The notes under the pieces: generated by a model
What the model was told of the DNA's origin: nothing
The model's input: only the letters and a program-made list of their open reading frames with translations
Database searches by the model: none
In this document: piece by piece, positions 22,501-30,958 of the stretch
Layout: every line of letters starts with the position of its first letter
Position numbering within the stretch: the first letter of the stretch is position 1
Position numbers and translations under genes: made by a program
Assembly (NCBI GenBank): GCA_039105265.1
Contig: JAPFFF010000023.1
Coordinates: 1,488,001-1,552,000 of the forward strand
Reading direction: 5' to 3'
Source: Tritrichomonas musculus
Taxonomy: Eukaryota; Parabasalia; Tritrichomonadida; Tritrichomonadidae
DNA length: 64,000 bases

Positions 22501-25368
22501 CTCTGTACACAAAATCTAGACGATTTGATCAACGCAAACCGCAACCAGCTTCTCACAACCATTGAAAAGGAGAAGATAACGAAGATCCAGAACAAGCATT
22601 ATTGGTCACGCCTATGGAGAAGCCTTGAAATCGATCCAGCGCCATGGAGCGTGAATCTCAACTACAAGACGTACTTCAAGCGCGATAATACTGCATGTTC
22701 GTTTGGCTGTCCATTCAAGCTGAAGCGAAACTGGGACCTACGAAAGAAGGAGGAAGAAGAAGAAGAAAGAGGCGAAACTGGTGAGAAAGAGAAAGACAAG
22801 CAAATTGAATTAAAAAACGTTGATTTATCAGAAAAATTGATTGAAATTTCAATCGATAGTGATGCCTCAAACGATAGCAAAAAGCCGTTATTCAGTATTC
22901 AATGTATTATTGTCAAGCCGACAAAAGAAAAAGCAGCACTTTTCTCTCTATTCAAAAATAGAATTGAAATCAATTCACTTTTTGAGAGACATTTGATCGT
23001 CATACCATTGAATGAGATCAGGAAGCTTTTCTTCAGAAATTACAATATGAAGCCAACTGCTCTCGAATTGTTCACCAGGATGAAAAAGTCGTACTTCATC
23101 AACTTCCCTGGTCATAAATCGATGCCAATATTGAAGAGCATTAAACAAGTTGGCTGTCAAAATGCCAAATTTGTACAAACTGTTGATTTTAACGTATTTA
23201 TTAATCAGGTGGGACTTAAAGTGCTATGGCAACACAATAAGATATCCAATTTTAAGTATCTACTGCACTTGAATACAGTGAGTGGTAGATCTTTTAATGA
23301 TCTTTCGCAATATCCCATTTTCCCATGGATTTTATGTGATATGATACTAAAATTTTCAACATCAGAAGATGCATCAAAAAGTAAAAAAAATTTTTTTGAT
23401 GTTGAAAATTTAAAAAAATTAATAGATGAATTTAAACAAAAGAAAGATGCTTTTTCTTCATTTTCTTCGCAGTCTTCAATCAATTCCTTCAAGATATGCG
23501 ATTACTTGATGCGTGTAGAGCCATTTTCGTCTACTTTTATTAATTTAAAGAAAGACGACTTTGATTGTTTATTCAATTCAATTGGTGATTCTTTCTCAAT
23601 ATCAACAACACTTGGCAATGACTTCTGTGTCCTTCCTCCGGAGTTCTTTTATGATTTCGAGTTCCTCAAGAATTCAAATACCTTCTCCGAATTCGAAGAC
23701 GTTGTCCTTCCAAAATGGGCCAACAATGACCACTTTTACTTCATCTACATGATGCGTAAAGCACTAGAAAGCGACATTGTCTCGCAGAACCTGAACCAAT
23801 GGATAGATCTCGTCTGGGGCTCAATGCAATCAAAAAGTGACACCCAAGCAAGCTTTAAAGTTTTCGCTCCAAAGCAAAACTTCGATGATTTTGATCACAG
23901 TAAGACTGACATCGATACAAATATCCAACTAGATCAAAAGCCTTATATAAAGCAATCCAGAACTTTTTCAAAGCCATCTTCATTGAACTTATTGAGAATC
24001 ATCTCTCATTCAAAGCCTTCTTCTTTATTAAGTAAGAATTCGGGCTTCATTGATGATGACATTTTGTCCCAAGATGCAGATAAAGACATCTTAATTGATG
24101 ATCTTCCTTCTCAAGAAGAGAAAAATGTTGAAGTATTTCGAACTTCTATTTTTGGCTTCAAAAATAAAGACCTTCAAAAGATAAACTCTAGTTCTGTCTT
24201 TAACATAAACACAAAAGCGACAAGTAATAAAGGAAATTTCCCTTGTCAGCTGTTCCTAAAGCCACATCCAAGAAAAAACGTGAATGAAGACGCAAGCAAG
24301 CAAATTAAAAGTGAATTTTCTATTCCACCTTCTAAGGTCAATTCTGTATCGTTGGCTACTTTAGAAATGGTTTCCGACAACCACTTCAAAGTTGTCGAAA
24401 TAGGCGACGATGGTCTCATGGTAACTTATATGTTCAGCTTTGAACAGAAACAGCAACGTCATAACCAAAGAATGATCTTTCGTTCACAGCCATCATTATC
24501 AGATCTTGCAACCTCACTAAATAACAATGCTAACGGTAATACTGATGAGAAAGAAGACATTGTACTTCATCTGACCGTTAAAGAAATCAATGCCTTTAAA
24601 GATCTCGGAGTGAACATTTTTGCTAGGAACAATTCCGCAAGTTTGATAGGACGATCAAAAATAGCGGTTGTTTCACACAAGAGAAACAAGCTATATTTGA
24701 TTGATCTTGATAAAGGGACAATTGAAGAGGCTTTGTCTAATGTTACCGGAATTGCTGCCTACAAAGACTTCTTTGCTGTTTCTATCAATGACGTCTTATT
24801 GACAATTTATAAAGGTGGCACCTTTTCAAGTTCAAATCATCTCTTTTCTTTGCCTTCTTTCGGTGATACCGTCAAGTGTAGCTGCATAAACAAGCGCTTC
24901 TTGGTGGCAATCGTCGGAACAAGAGGCGGAAAATTGATCATAAATTCATTAAGTAAAGGAAATATAGTCAATACAATTGACCTTAACGGTGCTCAGCCAT
25001 TTTTAGTAACGGTAACAAAAAGTTGGGGTTTCATAGTTTGTTACGCTCAGAAGGTGAAAAATGGAGCTTTGAAGCATTACTTAATGGTCTTCTCTATTAA
25101 TGGAGACTTGATAAGGAAGGTCAAGATCGATTTCGAAATTGCTATCTGGACTTCTTGGACATCAAACAAATCATTTGATTATATGGCAGTGGCTGACAAA
25201 AATGGAAAGATATTCGCTTTTGAAGTATTCTTTTGTGATCTAGGAGAAAAAATATATCGATGTAGATCACAGATAGTTACTATGAATTATATTCAAGATA
25301 TGTGCTGTGTTGCTGCTGTTACAAAAGACGGGCGAATTTTATTTGCACCATATAGAATACAATCATAA
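16558..25368 (+). CDS. Giant BEACH-WD40 protein (LYST/neurobeachin/LvsA class)
   Basis: A 2936-codon frame for a BDCP-class scaffold protein that acts in lysosome, contractile-vacuole and endosome traffic in other eukaryotes. Order: a long alpha-solenoid (1-880); a concanavalin-like beta region (about 885-1015, beginning PVGALKMNN and NGFTFVCWVQLD); more solenoid; a disordered acidic Asn-rich stretch (about 1690-1800); a PH-BEACH domain (about 2105-2190, FSIQCIIVKP); a BEACH domain (about 2215-2420) with SGRSFNDLSQYPIFPW, YLMRVEPFSS, LPPEFFYDFEFLKNSN and NLNQWIDLVWGSMQ; then WD40-like repeats to the end (about 2650-2936). The BEACH domain has an extra hydrophilic insert after FPWILCDM. The frame opens with GTG ACT; there is no in-frame ATG between the upstream stop (16501-16503) and about codon 439. 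Either a GTG is used, the start was mutated, or an upstream exon exists. Confidence 0.9.
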   Translation: MTEYSSLLSPEDLCIEIISLHIHLDLLSSLDDLPAGLGKLFSSISFPQLQSSDIKTISKEISLLEKQKEKDGYIDVLNEHHYDPPFDCDYLLLIYNNIEKLDQNQTIFLTVTVLIIYIGWCIRYKELQKLDELNTIFQVFIALANKLHNTNINNSNNFAKNIYFLVISAAHNSLLTYLTKPDIKANDVTQNLQNFYSLFIKYPQNSFDAIEIALNFVIHSPNIDPQDIKELYAYIGIVCEEKKSFFPPQIAQKLADDLTLSFSQLDLPSLTLYVHLSKLLTTDSNCQIFNLFGNSIWQIILKQKDPFIKLKTDDKKEFNSKEKQKQSDNDNDDPNSISSCEVSYRFFNEERFVNGVNLKTNFIFPDPISIDKFLPEDLKIGLDLISSIASDQPDLIYILFDTLSVIIQSISIHSEKTDEKENEEKHRWDINIVFLYFCMHFYKHVRRSECEILLSPPFFNPNETVFESNGDEFTFISSVRSFVIITLLNSTNGLIKIVLSYWMNEPLLFAEIIHRFIANVISYNKNHVSTDKIDLLNFKSFCRSLMISSHHFQNLHYQVNDEKMIESIEIARTSILLLISTLFTFPPEIVNMLWSNDYFVPFFLSFLFEVPLRSFILSSLLSYLSKQQLNEEENIVLLNNLQQIMHICLPSFPNEKFVILVNDIISTLNEAFLHQRKITKYFKSFCSMFFDSFKSIVRTEPMQNYILQCIQFFSIVATENELRTAQYTALDESITKAFGAEIPQQLFNKLIQLIAGDSLASLSPTFIIQNPKAVQLFVHVSINDKKLVEIIDFIKSLVTLSFINANLLRKSDFDIYLIDIIRNLKEKEIIESVLNLFHQIAITVSSTSVVHKYISLLSPFEGKYYSEFHEKYISTLNSIVVTSMKYPVGALKMNNHEGSVEIIGLNQNEFVNGFTFVCWVQLDAFQDAKYNPNLIHIQDSKGNLISIFISSFNLYCLQATTKFKSTGKAELPIPKGRWSFISLTFTFNSENSFMTPYFGTKEMKSLEYISMAFQPGPMKCRIAGITNDSLEPTQFEARMSSFGLFPPLDIDSLDAIYQIGPRGNDYFPVNPICFYSPECDSHGFLTLRARHSNSAKQSAYLINEQSSISLSSSFGGSSALLLMINDANEGPLLEPNSSNASSMSQFDLTNIHFQFVKNKNNEQIDCDPTFTQLLMQFCKIDILLPLFDQFSMTMKNGNSFPNRKLTIDLFRNLLSSSFQVQKSFYESNGIKIISNLLYSNSSNNEEIIDYAMYLQFFSMTQSITYDPLIEEIIKVILLDVELWMRADADNHLRIIRHWDRTLFPSLLSYVSDMFQHILYIMRVYYWYEYVIEEQECIKCKRRTRNEKLNVGECRQLLGSIAALLATQRFTKSDFNCIISHCLSCVEQEQVVDLLMLIRSIGLTDPSPLSNLPKHSSSSSFSNGSDGDMTSYDQKNDGSEFVSFLYSLLPRRNYLLFSLIFEVTILFYKCQLIQTPCLQDQIMLLMDQLSPSKITPDLFFRGIESIKNGFYEMFTVCCWMAINESVTEDNVLLMLDQIVPSPNFVTHQTWTFWPIVLCYLANSFMVPHRILAFIVSCDPKVWAHDYAMIHDVGVILNRKIEPIKSLFLHSIAKFIEDKPDINIDYVSSFFYMAKKYLLFKKKDEVNERLQYLYKNESPFVEETNEKNTLNFYQLNTEDDQNYQNLSNQESSFYGSLNNSYLDNSYLGDDNNQFNNYNGEEDDNAGECIMVDDDDYCKSNYYCEIKRNNNFIKSLSPKTHRRTTLARTPSSFGFPTVAIEAGSKEFSKSRNKSNDDNDRNEKENSYMDLSLNMKININLRLKPIISKITLRNELDLFGIKFDEQGNWSDHELAEITIGIFSKFPLKSFLDFDLILASFLLHWIPNVVIDHIKKLSNAIEKGNLSQSFQSSIDLFIHHCHLMNITMDPPLLKPSSNYLKNSFQLLEKLSCSIPIDDNLLTIAKHLLIVIKDEFSDLSIQKVAQNLCTQNLDDLINANRNQLLTTIEKEKITKIQNKHYWSRLWRSLEIDPAPWSVNLNYKTYFKRDNTACSFGCPFKLKRNWDLRKKEEEEEERGETGEKEKDKQIELKNVDLSEKLIEISIDSDASNDSKKPLFSIQCIIVKPTKEKAALFSLFKNRIEINSLFERHLIVIPLNEIRKLFFRNYNMKPTALELFTRMKKSYFINFPGHKSMPILKSIKQVGCQNAKFVQTVDFNVFINQVGLKVLWQHNKISNFKYLLHLNTVSGRSFNDLSQYPIFPWILCDMILKFSTSEDASKSKKNFFDVENLKKLIDEFKQKKDAFSSFSSQSSINSFKICDYLMRVEPFSSTFINLKKDDFDCLFNSIGDSFSISTTLGNDFCVLPPEFFYDFEFLKNSNTFSEFEDVVLPKWANNDHFYFIYMMRKALESDIVSQNLNQWIDLVWGSMQSKSDTQASFKVFAPKQNFDDFDHSKTDIDTNIQLDQKPYIKQSRTFSKPSSLNLLRIISHSKPSSLLSKNSGFIDDDILSQDADKDILIDDLPSQEEKNVEVFRTSIFGFKNKDLQKINSSSVFNINTKATSNKGNFPCQLFLKPHPRKNVNEDASKQIKSEFSIPPSKVNSVSLATLEMVSDNHFKVVEIGDDGLMVTYMFSFEQKQQRHNQRMIFRSQPSLSDLATSLNNNANGNTDEKEDIVLHLTVKEINAFKDLGVNIFARNNSASLIGRSKIAVVSHKRNKLYLIDLDKGTIEEALSNVTGIAAYKDFFAVSINDVLLTIYKGGTFSSSNHLFSLPSFGDTVKCSCINKRFLVAIVGTRGGKLIINSLSKGNIVNTIDLNGAQPFLVTVTKSWGFIVCYAQKVKNGALKHYLMVFSINGDLIRKVKIDFEIAIWTSWTSNKSFDYMAVADKNGKIFAFEVFFCDLGEKIYRCRSQIVTMNYIQDMCCVAAVTKDGRILFAPYRIQS

Positions 25369-25754
25369 GTAATTATTAATTTTACTTTTTTTTTGTTTAT
25401 TTTGTTTTTATTATTATTATTTTCAATTTATTTGAAAATAAATTCAAATTAGATGTTATTAAGTAAAATTTTTTCAAATCATATTATTATTTTATTTATT
25501 TATTATTATTAATGTAAATAAATAAAAATGCAAATCAATTCTCAATTCAAATGCTTTCTATTGTATCATTCAGTTTATGTCATTGGTTTGTAGATAATAA
25601 AAATTATTGTTTTTTTTTGGGTTACTTTCGAGTCAAGGAAGTAATTGATTTGTTATACAAAGGAAGTATTAAAATGAGGAAGAGATGATACTACAAAGTA
25701 CTTTTTTTAAGAGTTCAAATTTGACTTTTTTATCAATTATTTCAGTTATAAAGT

Positions 25755-26146
25755 GGCGGGAAAAAGTTGCCAACGGCGGGAAATAGTTGCCAACGATGAC
25801 TTTTTTAAGGATATATTTAAATGAAAGTTATAATTAATTATATTTAAATTATATTAAATATTATTAATATGTAATAAAAAGTAATAATTAAAAAAATATG
25901 AAGATATATATATATCTTATATTCAATGCTCAATTGAAATGCTAAGAAAAGGTTAACATAAAAATTTTTAAAAAATTTAAAAAAATTTGTTTAAAAAAAT
26001 GAAACATAAACATTTTTTTATAATTTAAAATGCAACAAATAATGAAACAATGATTTCTTTTTTATATCGTATTGTTTAAATGCTGAAAAAATGCTTTTAA
26101 GGCCACCGTTGGCAACTTTTTCCTGTCGTCGGCAACTTTTTCAGGC
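25755..26146. repeat. Element bounded by paired, inverted 20-bp repeats
   Basis: Two head-to-tail copies of GGCGGGAAAAAGTTGCCAAC lie at 25755-25774 and 25775-25794 (the second has one change). Two more copies lie in inverted orientation at 26108-26146. The roughly 310-bp interior is plain AT-rich DNA. Doubled repeats at both ends in inverted order suggest transposase-binding sites of a non-autonomous DNA element, although no target duplication was found. Confidence 0.6.
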
Positions 26147-26181
26147 ATATATATTTATCTTAAAATTCAATACAAGAACGT

Positions 26182-26210
26182 CCACTTTTTGAGCTTCGCT
26201 CAAAAAGTGG
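26182..26210. repeat. Perfect 13-bp-stem hairpin
   Basis: CCACTTTTTGAGC, a TTC loop and GCTCAAAAAGTGG form a perfect stem with a 3-nt loop, 36 bp outside the inverted-repeat element. It may be a transcription-linked structure or a repeat remnant. Confidence 0.7.
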
Positions 26211-26721
26211 CCTATTCAAATTCAAAAGATTAAATTCAATTAGACTTCTCAAATAAAATATGAATAAATATCGTCTTTAAAAACGAATTAAAATATAATA
26301 TTCACGCAGATATATATTTTTATTTATTAAATAAAAACATTTTCATGAAATCTTATCGATTTTATTTTTTTACAGATTGAAATCATAAAATTAAAAAATC
26401 AATAAAAATTTAATCGTTAAGGTTTAATCGTTAAAGTCAAATTTTTCGAATTTGAAAAAAAATAAGATTTAATCGTTAAGGTCAATTTTTTAATTTTTTA
26501 ACTAAAACTTTTTCCGAAAAATGCTCTATTGAATTTTATATTCTATGAGTTTATTCAATATTGAATAATTTACATTTTTTTGGGGAAGGAGAACCTTAAA
26601 AAAAAATATTTTGAACGATTAAATTAATATAAACTAAAAGAAAAATAATAATTAATAAAAAAATATTTTTTATTCATTATCTGCTAGTTGTTCTTCTGAT
26701 ACCTGATTATAAGGAAATTGC

Positions 26722-26764
26722 AGATGCTGCTGCAGTCCGTTCGAGTGGAGCTGCAACAGCATCT
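26722..26764. ncRNA. GC-rich stem-loop, possible structured RNA
   Basis: AGATGCTGCTGCAG (26722-26735) pairs with CTGCAACAGCATCT (26751-26764) with one C-A mismatch around a 15-nt loop. The patch 26695-26795 is clearly more GC-rich than the surrounding intergenic DNA. It could be a structured RNA or a fragment of former coding sequence. Confidence 0.3.
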
Positions 26765-27194
26765 ATATATTGGGAAGCTGTAGATGTTTATATAATTATA
26801 TCGCGATCACTTATTCAATAATTGAATATTATTTTTAAAATTACGATCATTTTATGAAAAGTACTCCAAAATATGAGATGAAAATATTTTTTTATTTGGT
26901 AAATTCTGAATGATTAAACAGACACTACTTTGAATAAGATAATTCTATCACTTTTTAAGTGGTATATGACCATATAACTATTTAAAAAGAAAACTGTGAA
27001 CATTTTACAAATTTTAATTTGAGCTTATATATAATAAAAAAAAGTGCCCCCCCCCCAAAAAAAAAAAAAAAAAAAAAAAAAAATTGGGGTCGACGATCAA
27101 GTTAAGAAAAAATTGAATATTTTTTCAGAAAATAAAATTTTTTTTTTTTTCAAATATTTTTTTCTCAAAATAAATTTTTATAACTGGACACGTG

Positions 27195-27255
27195 GGCTTT
27201 AAAATATTAATTGATCTGGACATTTTGACATCAAAATGTCCACCTATTTAAAGCC
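27195..27255. repeat. Nested palindrome
   Basis: An inner stem GGACATTTTGA / TCAAAATGTCC (27218-27228 and 27231-27241, 2-nt loop) sits inside an outer inverted repeat GGCTTTAAA / TTTAAAGCC (27195-27203 and 27247-27255). The nesting gives a bulged hairpin of about 60 nt. Confidence 0.6.
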
Positions 27256-27537
27256 TAGATTAAGAACATCTTTCAAAAAGGTAATAAAAAAAATAAGCTT
27301 TTTAAGAGAGGTGTTCCAACTTTAAACAAATTTATTTAGATTCGTTTAAACTTTAATAAAAAAAATGAATATCTGTTAATTAATAAATATAAACATTAAT
27401 ATTTTAATGAAAAATAGATATGCACTTGATATTTATTAACTTTTTTGGTAATTAATATATTATTATGAATTTTATAAATAGGAAATGAATGATTTTCCTT
27501 TTCTATAAATTGAATTTTCAATGAATTTGAATTACAA

Positions 27538-29409
27538 ATGACTGTTGAACGGGGAGTTGATTATTATTGTTTGGACAGCTCTTTATTTCAAACTGTTCAA
27601 TTGATAAAATCTGGTGCGCAAGGTCATGTTTATCTTGTTGAAGAAAAAGAGACAAAAAATCGATATGTTGCAAAGCAATTGATAAAATTTGATGAATATT
27701 CAAGTCAAAAATATTTTGTTCGCGAGCTAGATATTTTCGTTCGAGTAACAAATTCATGTATTATAGGTTTTAAAGGATTTTCTTTTAGTTTTAATAAAGT
27801 TGAAATTCCCACAATTTTCTTAGAATATGCGGAATGCGGTTCAATTCGTTCAAAGTTAGTAGACTTTCAAGCAAATAAGCCTGATCCGATGTGGACCCCA
27901 ACAAAAAGAATGATTTCTCTTCTTGGTGTTGCTTATGGAATGATGCAGCTTCATAAAAACAATGTAATTCATAGAGATTTGAAGCCTGATAATGTTTTAC
28001 TTGATAAGAACTATCATCCAAAAATTACTGATTTTGGTCTTTCTAAATTTGACAATAAGTCAATGGAGCAAAGTGTTGCAGGTATAGGAACCCCATTTTA
28101 TATGGCCCCTGAAGTAATGGATGGATTTTTCACCAATTCTGTTGATGTTTATGCATTTGGAATCATGGCTTACGAAATCATAACTTTAAGAGTTCCATAT
28201 GTATTTAAAGGTCAAATTTTTCCATTTATTAGAAAAGTTGCTTCTGGACATCGACCTCAAATTAAAGATGGGGATATGAATGACAATCTCAAAGATCTGC
28301 TTGAAAGATGCTGGAATAAAAATCCCTCTGAAAGGCCTACATTTGAACAAGTCACGACTGAACTCCTCAATCCAGAATACTTTTTACCCGATGTTGACGA
28401 AAATGAATTTAACGAATATGTTGCAATTCTTCAAAATGAATATGAATCATCAAATTCTAACGATGAAGCAAATCAAAAAATTAAAAAAGCTGATGATGGT
28501 GATTTACAAATGATGAAAATAGTTGCTGATAGTTTCTTTGAAGGCAAAGATGGTTTTGCTCATGACGAGCGTAGAGCACTTCATTACTATCGTCTTTACT
28601 CTATGAATATTGCAAATATGCAGAATGGCAGAGATCAAACTGAAAAAGACGAGCAAGATCAAATCTCACTTGAAAATAATTTGCCTTATAGTGAGCCAAA
28701 TATTATTGAAAGCCCGCCATCTAACTTTGAAAACCAAATCAGGCCATACTCTAGTAAAAGAGCAGCTAGAGCCAAAACGGTTGTCTTAAAAACTTCACCT
28801 GCTTTTGCCAGCAAAGAAAAAATGGATTATCTTGCACTTACTAAGAGAGCATTACAGATCAAAATTACAAATTTCAACATTATTGTATATGGAAATAAGG
28901 AGGCAAGAACACCTGTTATTCATGCTTTATGTATGAACCAGATGCTTTCTAATCAAGAAATAACGCCAAATTTCTTATCTCATCGAATTTCTGGATATAG
29001 TGTTTCACTTTATGAATCAAAAAATATTGGATTAATTAGTGAAGATGATACTTTAAATTTCATCAAAGAAAAAACATCAAGCAAGTGCCCTTCCGAAGAA
29101 CGTGTGAGACTGTGTATTTATTGTTTAATTGGAGACGAAGATTCAATTCTTACTGAAAATGATGAAAGAATTATTAAATATATGTCAAAAGTATGCTTGA
29201 CTGCGATAATTGTTTTACATTCTACCAGCTCACGTTTCATTGAAAGACTTTTTAGGCATATTTCGCAGAGCTATATGCTTGAAGATGCTATGAGCAATCT
29301 CAAAAATGCTAAGAAAGGGCCATGTATTGTGGCTATTTCAACAAATGATGAAGATTTTGTATTCCAAAAAATTCAAAATTATATTAATTTTTTACCAAAT
29401 ATTATGTAA
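27538..29409 (+). CDS. Protein kinase with Sel1-like repeat and degenerate GTPase-like C-terminus
   Basis: A 623-residue protein beginning at an ATG. The kinase domain (about 15-285) is tyrosine-kinase-like in style: the glycine loop is weak (KSGAQGHVYLV), with Lys46 (VAKQ), HRDLKPDN from 145, DFGLS from 165, GTPFYMAPEV around 174-183 and a CWNKNPSERPTFEQV end typical of TKL kinases. Residues about 327-365 (ADDGDLQMMKIVADSFFEG, then ALHYYRLYS) look like one Sel1 repeat. The last 175 residues resemble a GTPase of the AIG1/dynamin-like type, but the P-loop site reads VYGNKEARTP and lacks GxxxxGKS. The segment LCIYCLIGDEDSILTENDER and the strand AIIVLHS fit the later strands of that fold. I infer a kinase regulated by, or scaffolding with, a non-binding G-domain. 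Confidence 0.88.
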   Translation: MTVERGVDYYCLDSSLFQTVQLIKSGAQGHVYLVEEKETKNRYVAKQLIKFDEYSSQKYFVRELDIFVRVTNSCIIGFKGFSFSFNKVEIPTIFLEYAECGSIRSKLVDFQANKPDPMWTPTKRMISLLGVAYGMMQLHKNNVIHRDLKPDNVLLDKNYHPKITDFGLSKFDNKSMEQSVAGIGTPFYMAPEVMDGFFTNSVDVYAFGIMAYEIITLRVPYVFKGQIFPFIRKVASGHRPQIKDGDMNDNLKDLLERCWNKNPSERPTFEQVTTELLNPEYFLPDVDENEFNEYVAILQNEYESSNSNDEANQKIKKADDGDLQMMKIVADSFFEGKDGFAHDERRALHYYRLYSMNIANMQNGRDQTEKDEQDQISLENNLPYSEPNIIESPPSNFENQIRPYSSKRAARAKTVVLKTSPAFASKEKMDYLALTKRALQIKITNFNIIVYGNKEARTPVIHALCMNQMLSNQEITPNFLSHRISGYSVSLYESKNIGLISEDDTLNFIKEKTSSKCPSEERVRLCIYCLIGDEDSILTENDERIIKYMSKVCLTAIIVLHSTSSRFIERLFRHISQSYMLEDAMSNLKNAKKGPCIVAISTNDEDFVFQKIQNYINFLPNIM

Positions 29410-29571
29410 TATATTTTATTTTGTTATAATTATCATATGAATATATTATTACTAAAATAATATGTTAATTAAATTTTTGTTTGTTACTCATCAAAATAAA
29501 TGAAATTTATTGATTTATTTTTTGAGAAAAAAAAACGTTATTATTATTAATGAATTTATAAAATCATTAAA

Positions 29572-30816
29572 ATGAAAGCATTATCCCGGCCTCAATCTAT
29601 GTTATCATCAATTAACAATAGTACAAAGCATAATGATATTGCATATCAATATATTCAAACGGATATTGATAAAATGAATGCAATAGCTATGGATATCGAA
29701 AAAACTGCAAATAAACTTATTCCATTAGTTCCACCTAACCTGCAAAACGACATATTCTCGCTTAAAAAGCAGTCGCAGCAAGTATCGCATATATATTCAT
29801 CCTTTAATTTTATTGCTTATAAAAATAAACTTAAAATGGTAAAAGATTCTTTGAATAATTTAAATCAAAAGGTTTTACTGCATGTTAGTAATGATCCTGA
29901 ATTTATTCCAACTAGATCATATGCTGAATCTTTTTACAATGATGTTAAAACCCGCATTCTAAATACAACAAAGCAGCAATGTTCAAATCTTGAATTTTGT
30001 ATAGAATCTGAGTTGAGATCTCTAGCAAATAAATCGCAAACATCTTCTCCTTTTCTAACTGAAATCCCACATTTTGATACTCCATCACCAAAAGTAGTTT
30101 TTTATAAGAAAAAAGCGCCATCAAACGAGAATGAGAAAATTATTTTGACAATTAAAGATCAGACTGAACGATTAAGTGAAATATATTCACGAATGACTGA
30201 GCTTCGAACTTTGCAAAAAAAGCAAGAAGTATTCAATGATACAAATAATAATATTCACTTGCCATCTTTACTAAAAATGCAAGAAGAAGATATGCAAAAT
30301 ATTTCTGAATTAGAAATGCGTTATAATGTTCTAAATATGAAAAGTAAGTCAATATTAAAAGCATCAAAAAAAATTGATGATAAAGATTCTAACAGCAAAG
30401 AAGAAGTTGTAATGAAAGAACAACTTGATTCTTTCGAAAAATTATCAGATACAATGATACAGACAGCTAAGAAGAAATTTGAAGAGGTAAAAAGCAAAGT
30501 GAAAATTGAAATTCAAATGATTAGGTCGCGATTAGATATTCTTGAAAAAAGAATTAATGAATATGGTGATTTTAGCGGTGAAACAAATGATATGTTGACA
30601 TATTTAGGTATGAAAGTTGATGAAGTTGTCAATGCAGATGAAAATCAGTTAGCCTCAACTGACTTAAATGAAGATCAAAAGAATGAAGATCTTGCAAACA
30701 TCTATCTTGACGTTAGAACAAGAATAGCAAAAAGTTTAATTGAATCACAGATAGAAAGTGTAAAAAGATCAATTCGATATCATCAATTCAATAAGCCTCT
30801 AATTTCTACTGATTAA
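29572..30816 (+). CDS. Coiled-coil protein, unrecognised
   Basis: A 414-residue hydrophilic protein 162 bp downstream of the kinase and on the same strand. It starts at an ATG. It is predicted by eye to be mainly alpha-helical, with coiled-coil heptads at about 30-110, 195-260 and 275-345. There is no signal peptide or membrane segment, and no catalytic motif. The middle (about 155-190) is Pro/Ser-rich and probably flexible. A cytoskeletal role is possible but not shown. Confidence 0.85.
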   Translation: MKALSRPQSMLSSINNSTKHNDIAYQYIQTDIDKMNAIAMDIEKTANKLIPLVPPNLQNDIFSLKKQSQQVSHIYSSFNFIAYKNKLKMVKDSLNNLNQKVLLHVSNDPEFIPTRSYAESFYNDVKTRILNTTKQQCSNLEFCIESELRSLANKSQTSSPFLTEIPHFDTPSPKVVFYKKKAPSNENEKIILTIKDQTERLSEIYSRMTELRTLQKKQEVFNDTNNNIHLPSLLKMQEEDMQNISELEMRYNVLNMKSKSILKASKKIDDKDSNSKEEVVMKEQLDSFEKLSDTMIQTAKKKFEEVKSKVKIEIQMIRSRLDILEKRINEYGDFSGETNDMLTYLGMKVDEVVNADENQLASTDLNEDQKNEDLANIYLDVRTRIAKSLIESQIESVKRSIRYHQFNKPLISTD

Positions 30817-30958
30817 GAATTAAATTAGTTTGTTTGTTATATTTAAAATGTAATGAAATATATGATATTTCAATTTATTTCTTTATTTAAAAATAATTAT
30901 TGTATAATATAAAAAATATCAAGCAAGAATAATAAATCAATTAATTAATGTATTAGAT

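Larger units (their letters stand above)
25369..27537. other. Repeat- and hairpin-rich intergenic region
   Basis: About 2.2 kb with no supported gene. It contains inverted 20-bp repeat pairs (25755-26146), a 13-bp-stem hairpin (26182-26210), three copies of TTTAATCGTTAA near 26410-26480, a GC-rich hairpin (26722-26764), a C10-A27 homopolymer tract (27047-27083) and a nested palindrome (27195-27255). Confidence 0.75.
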
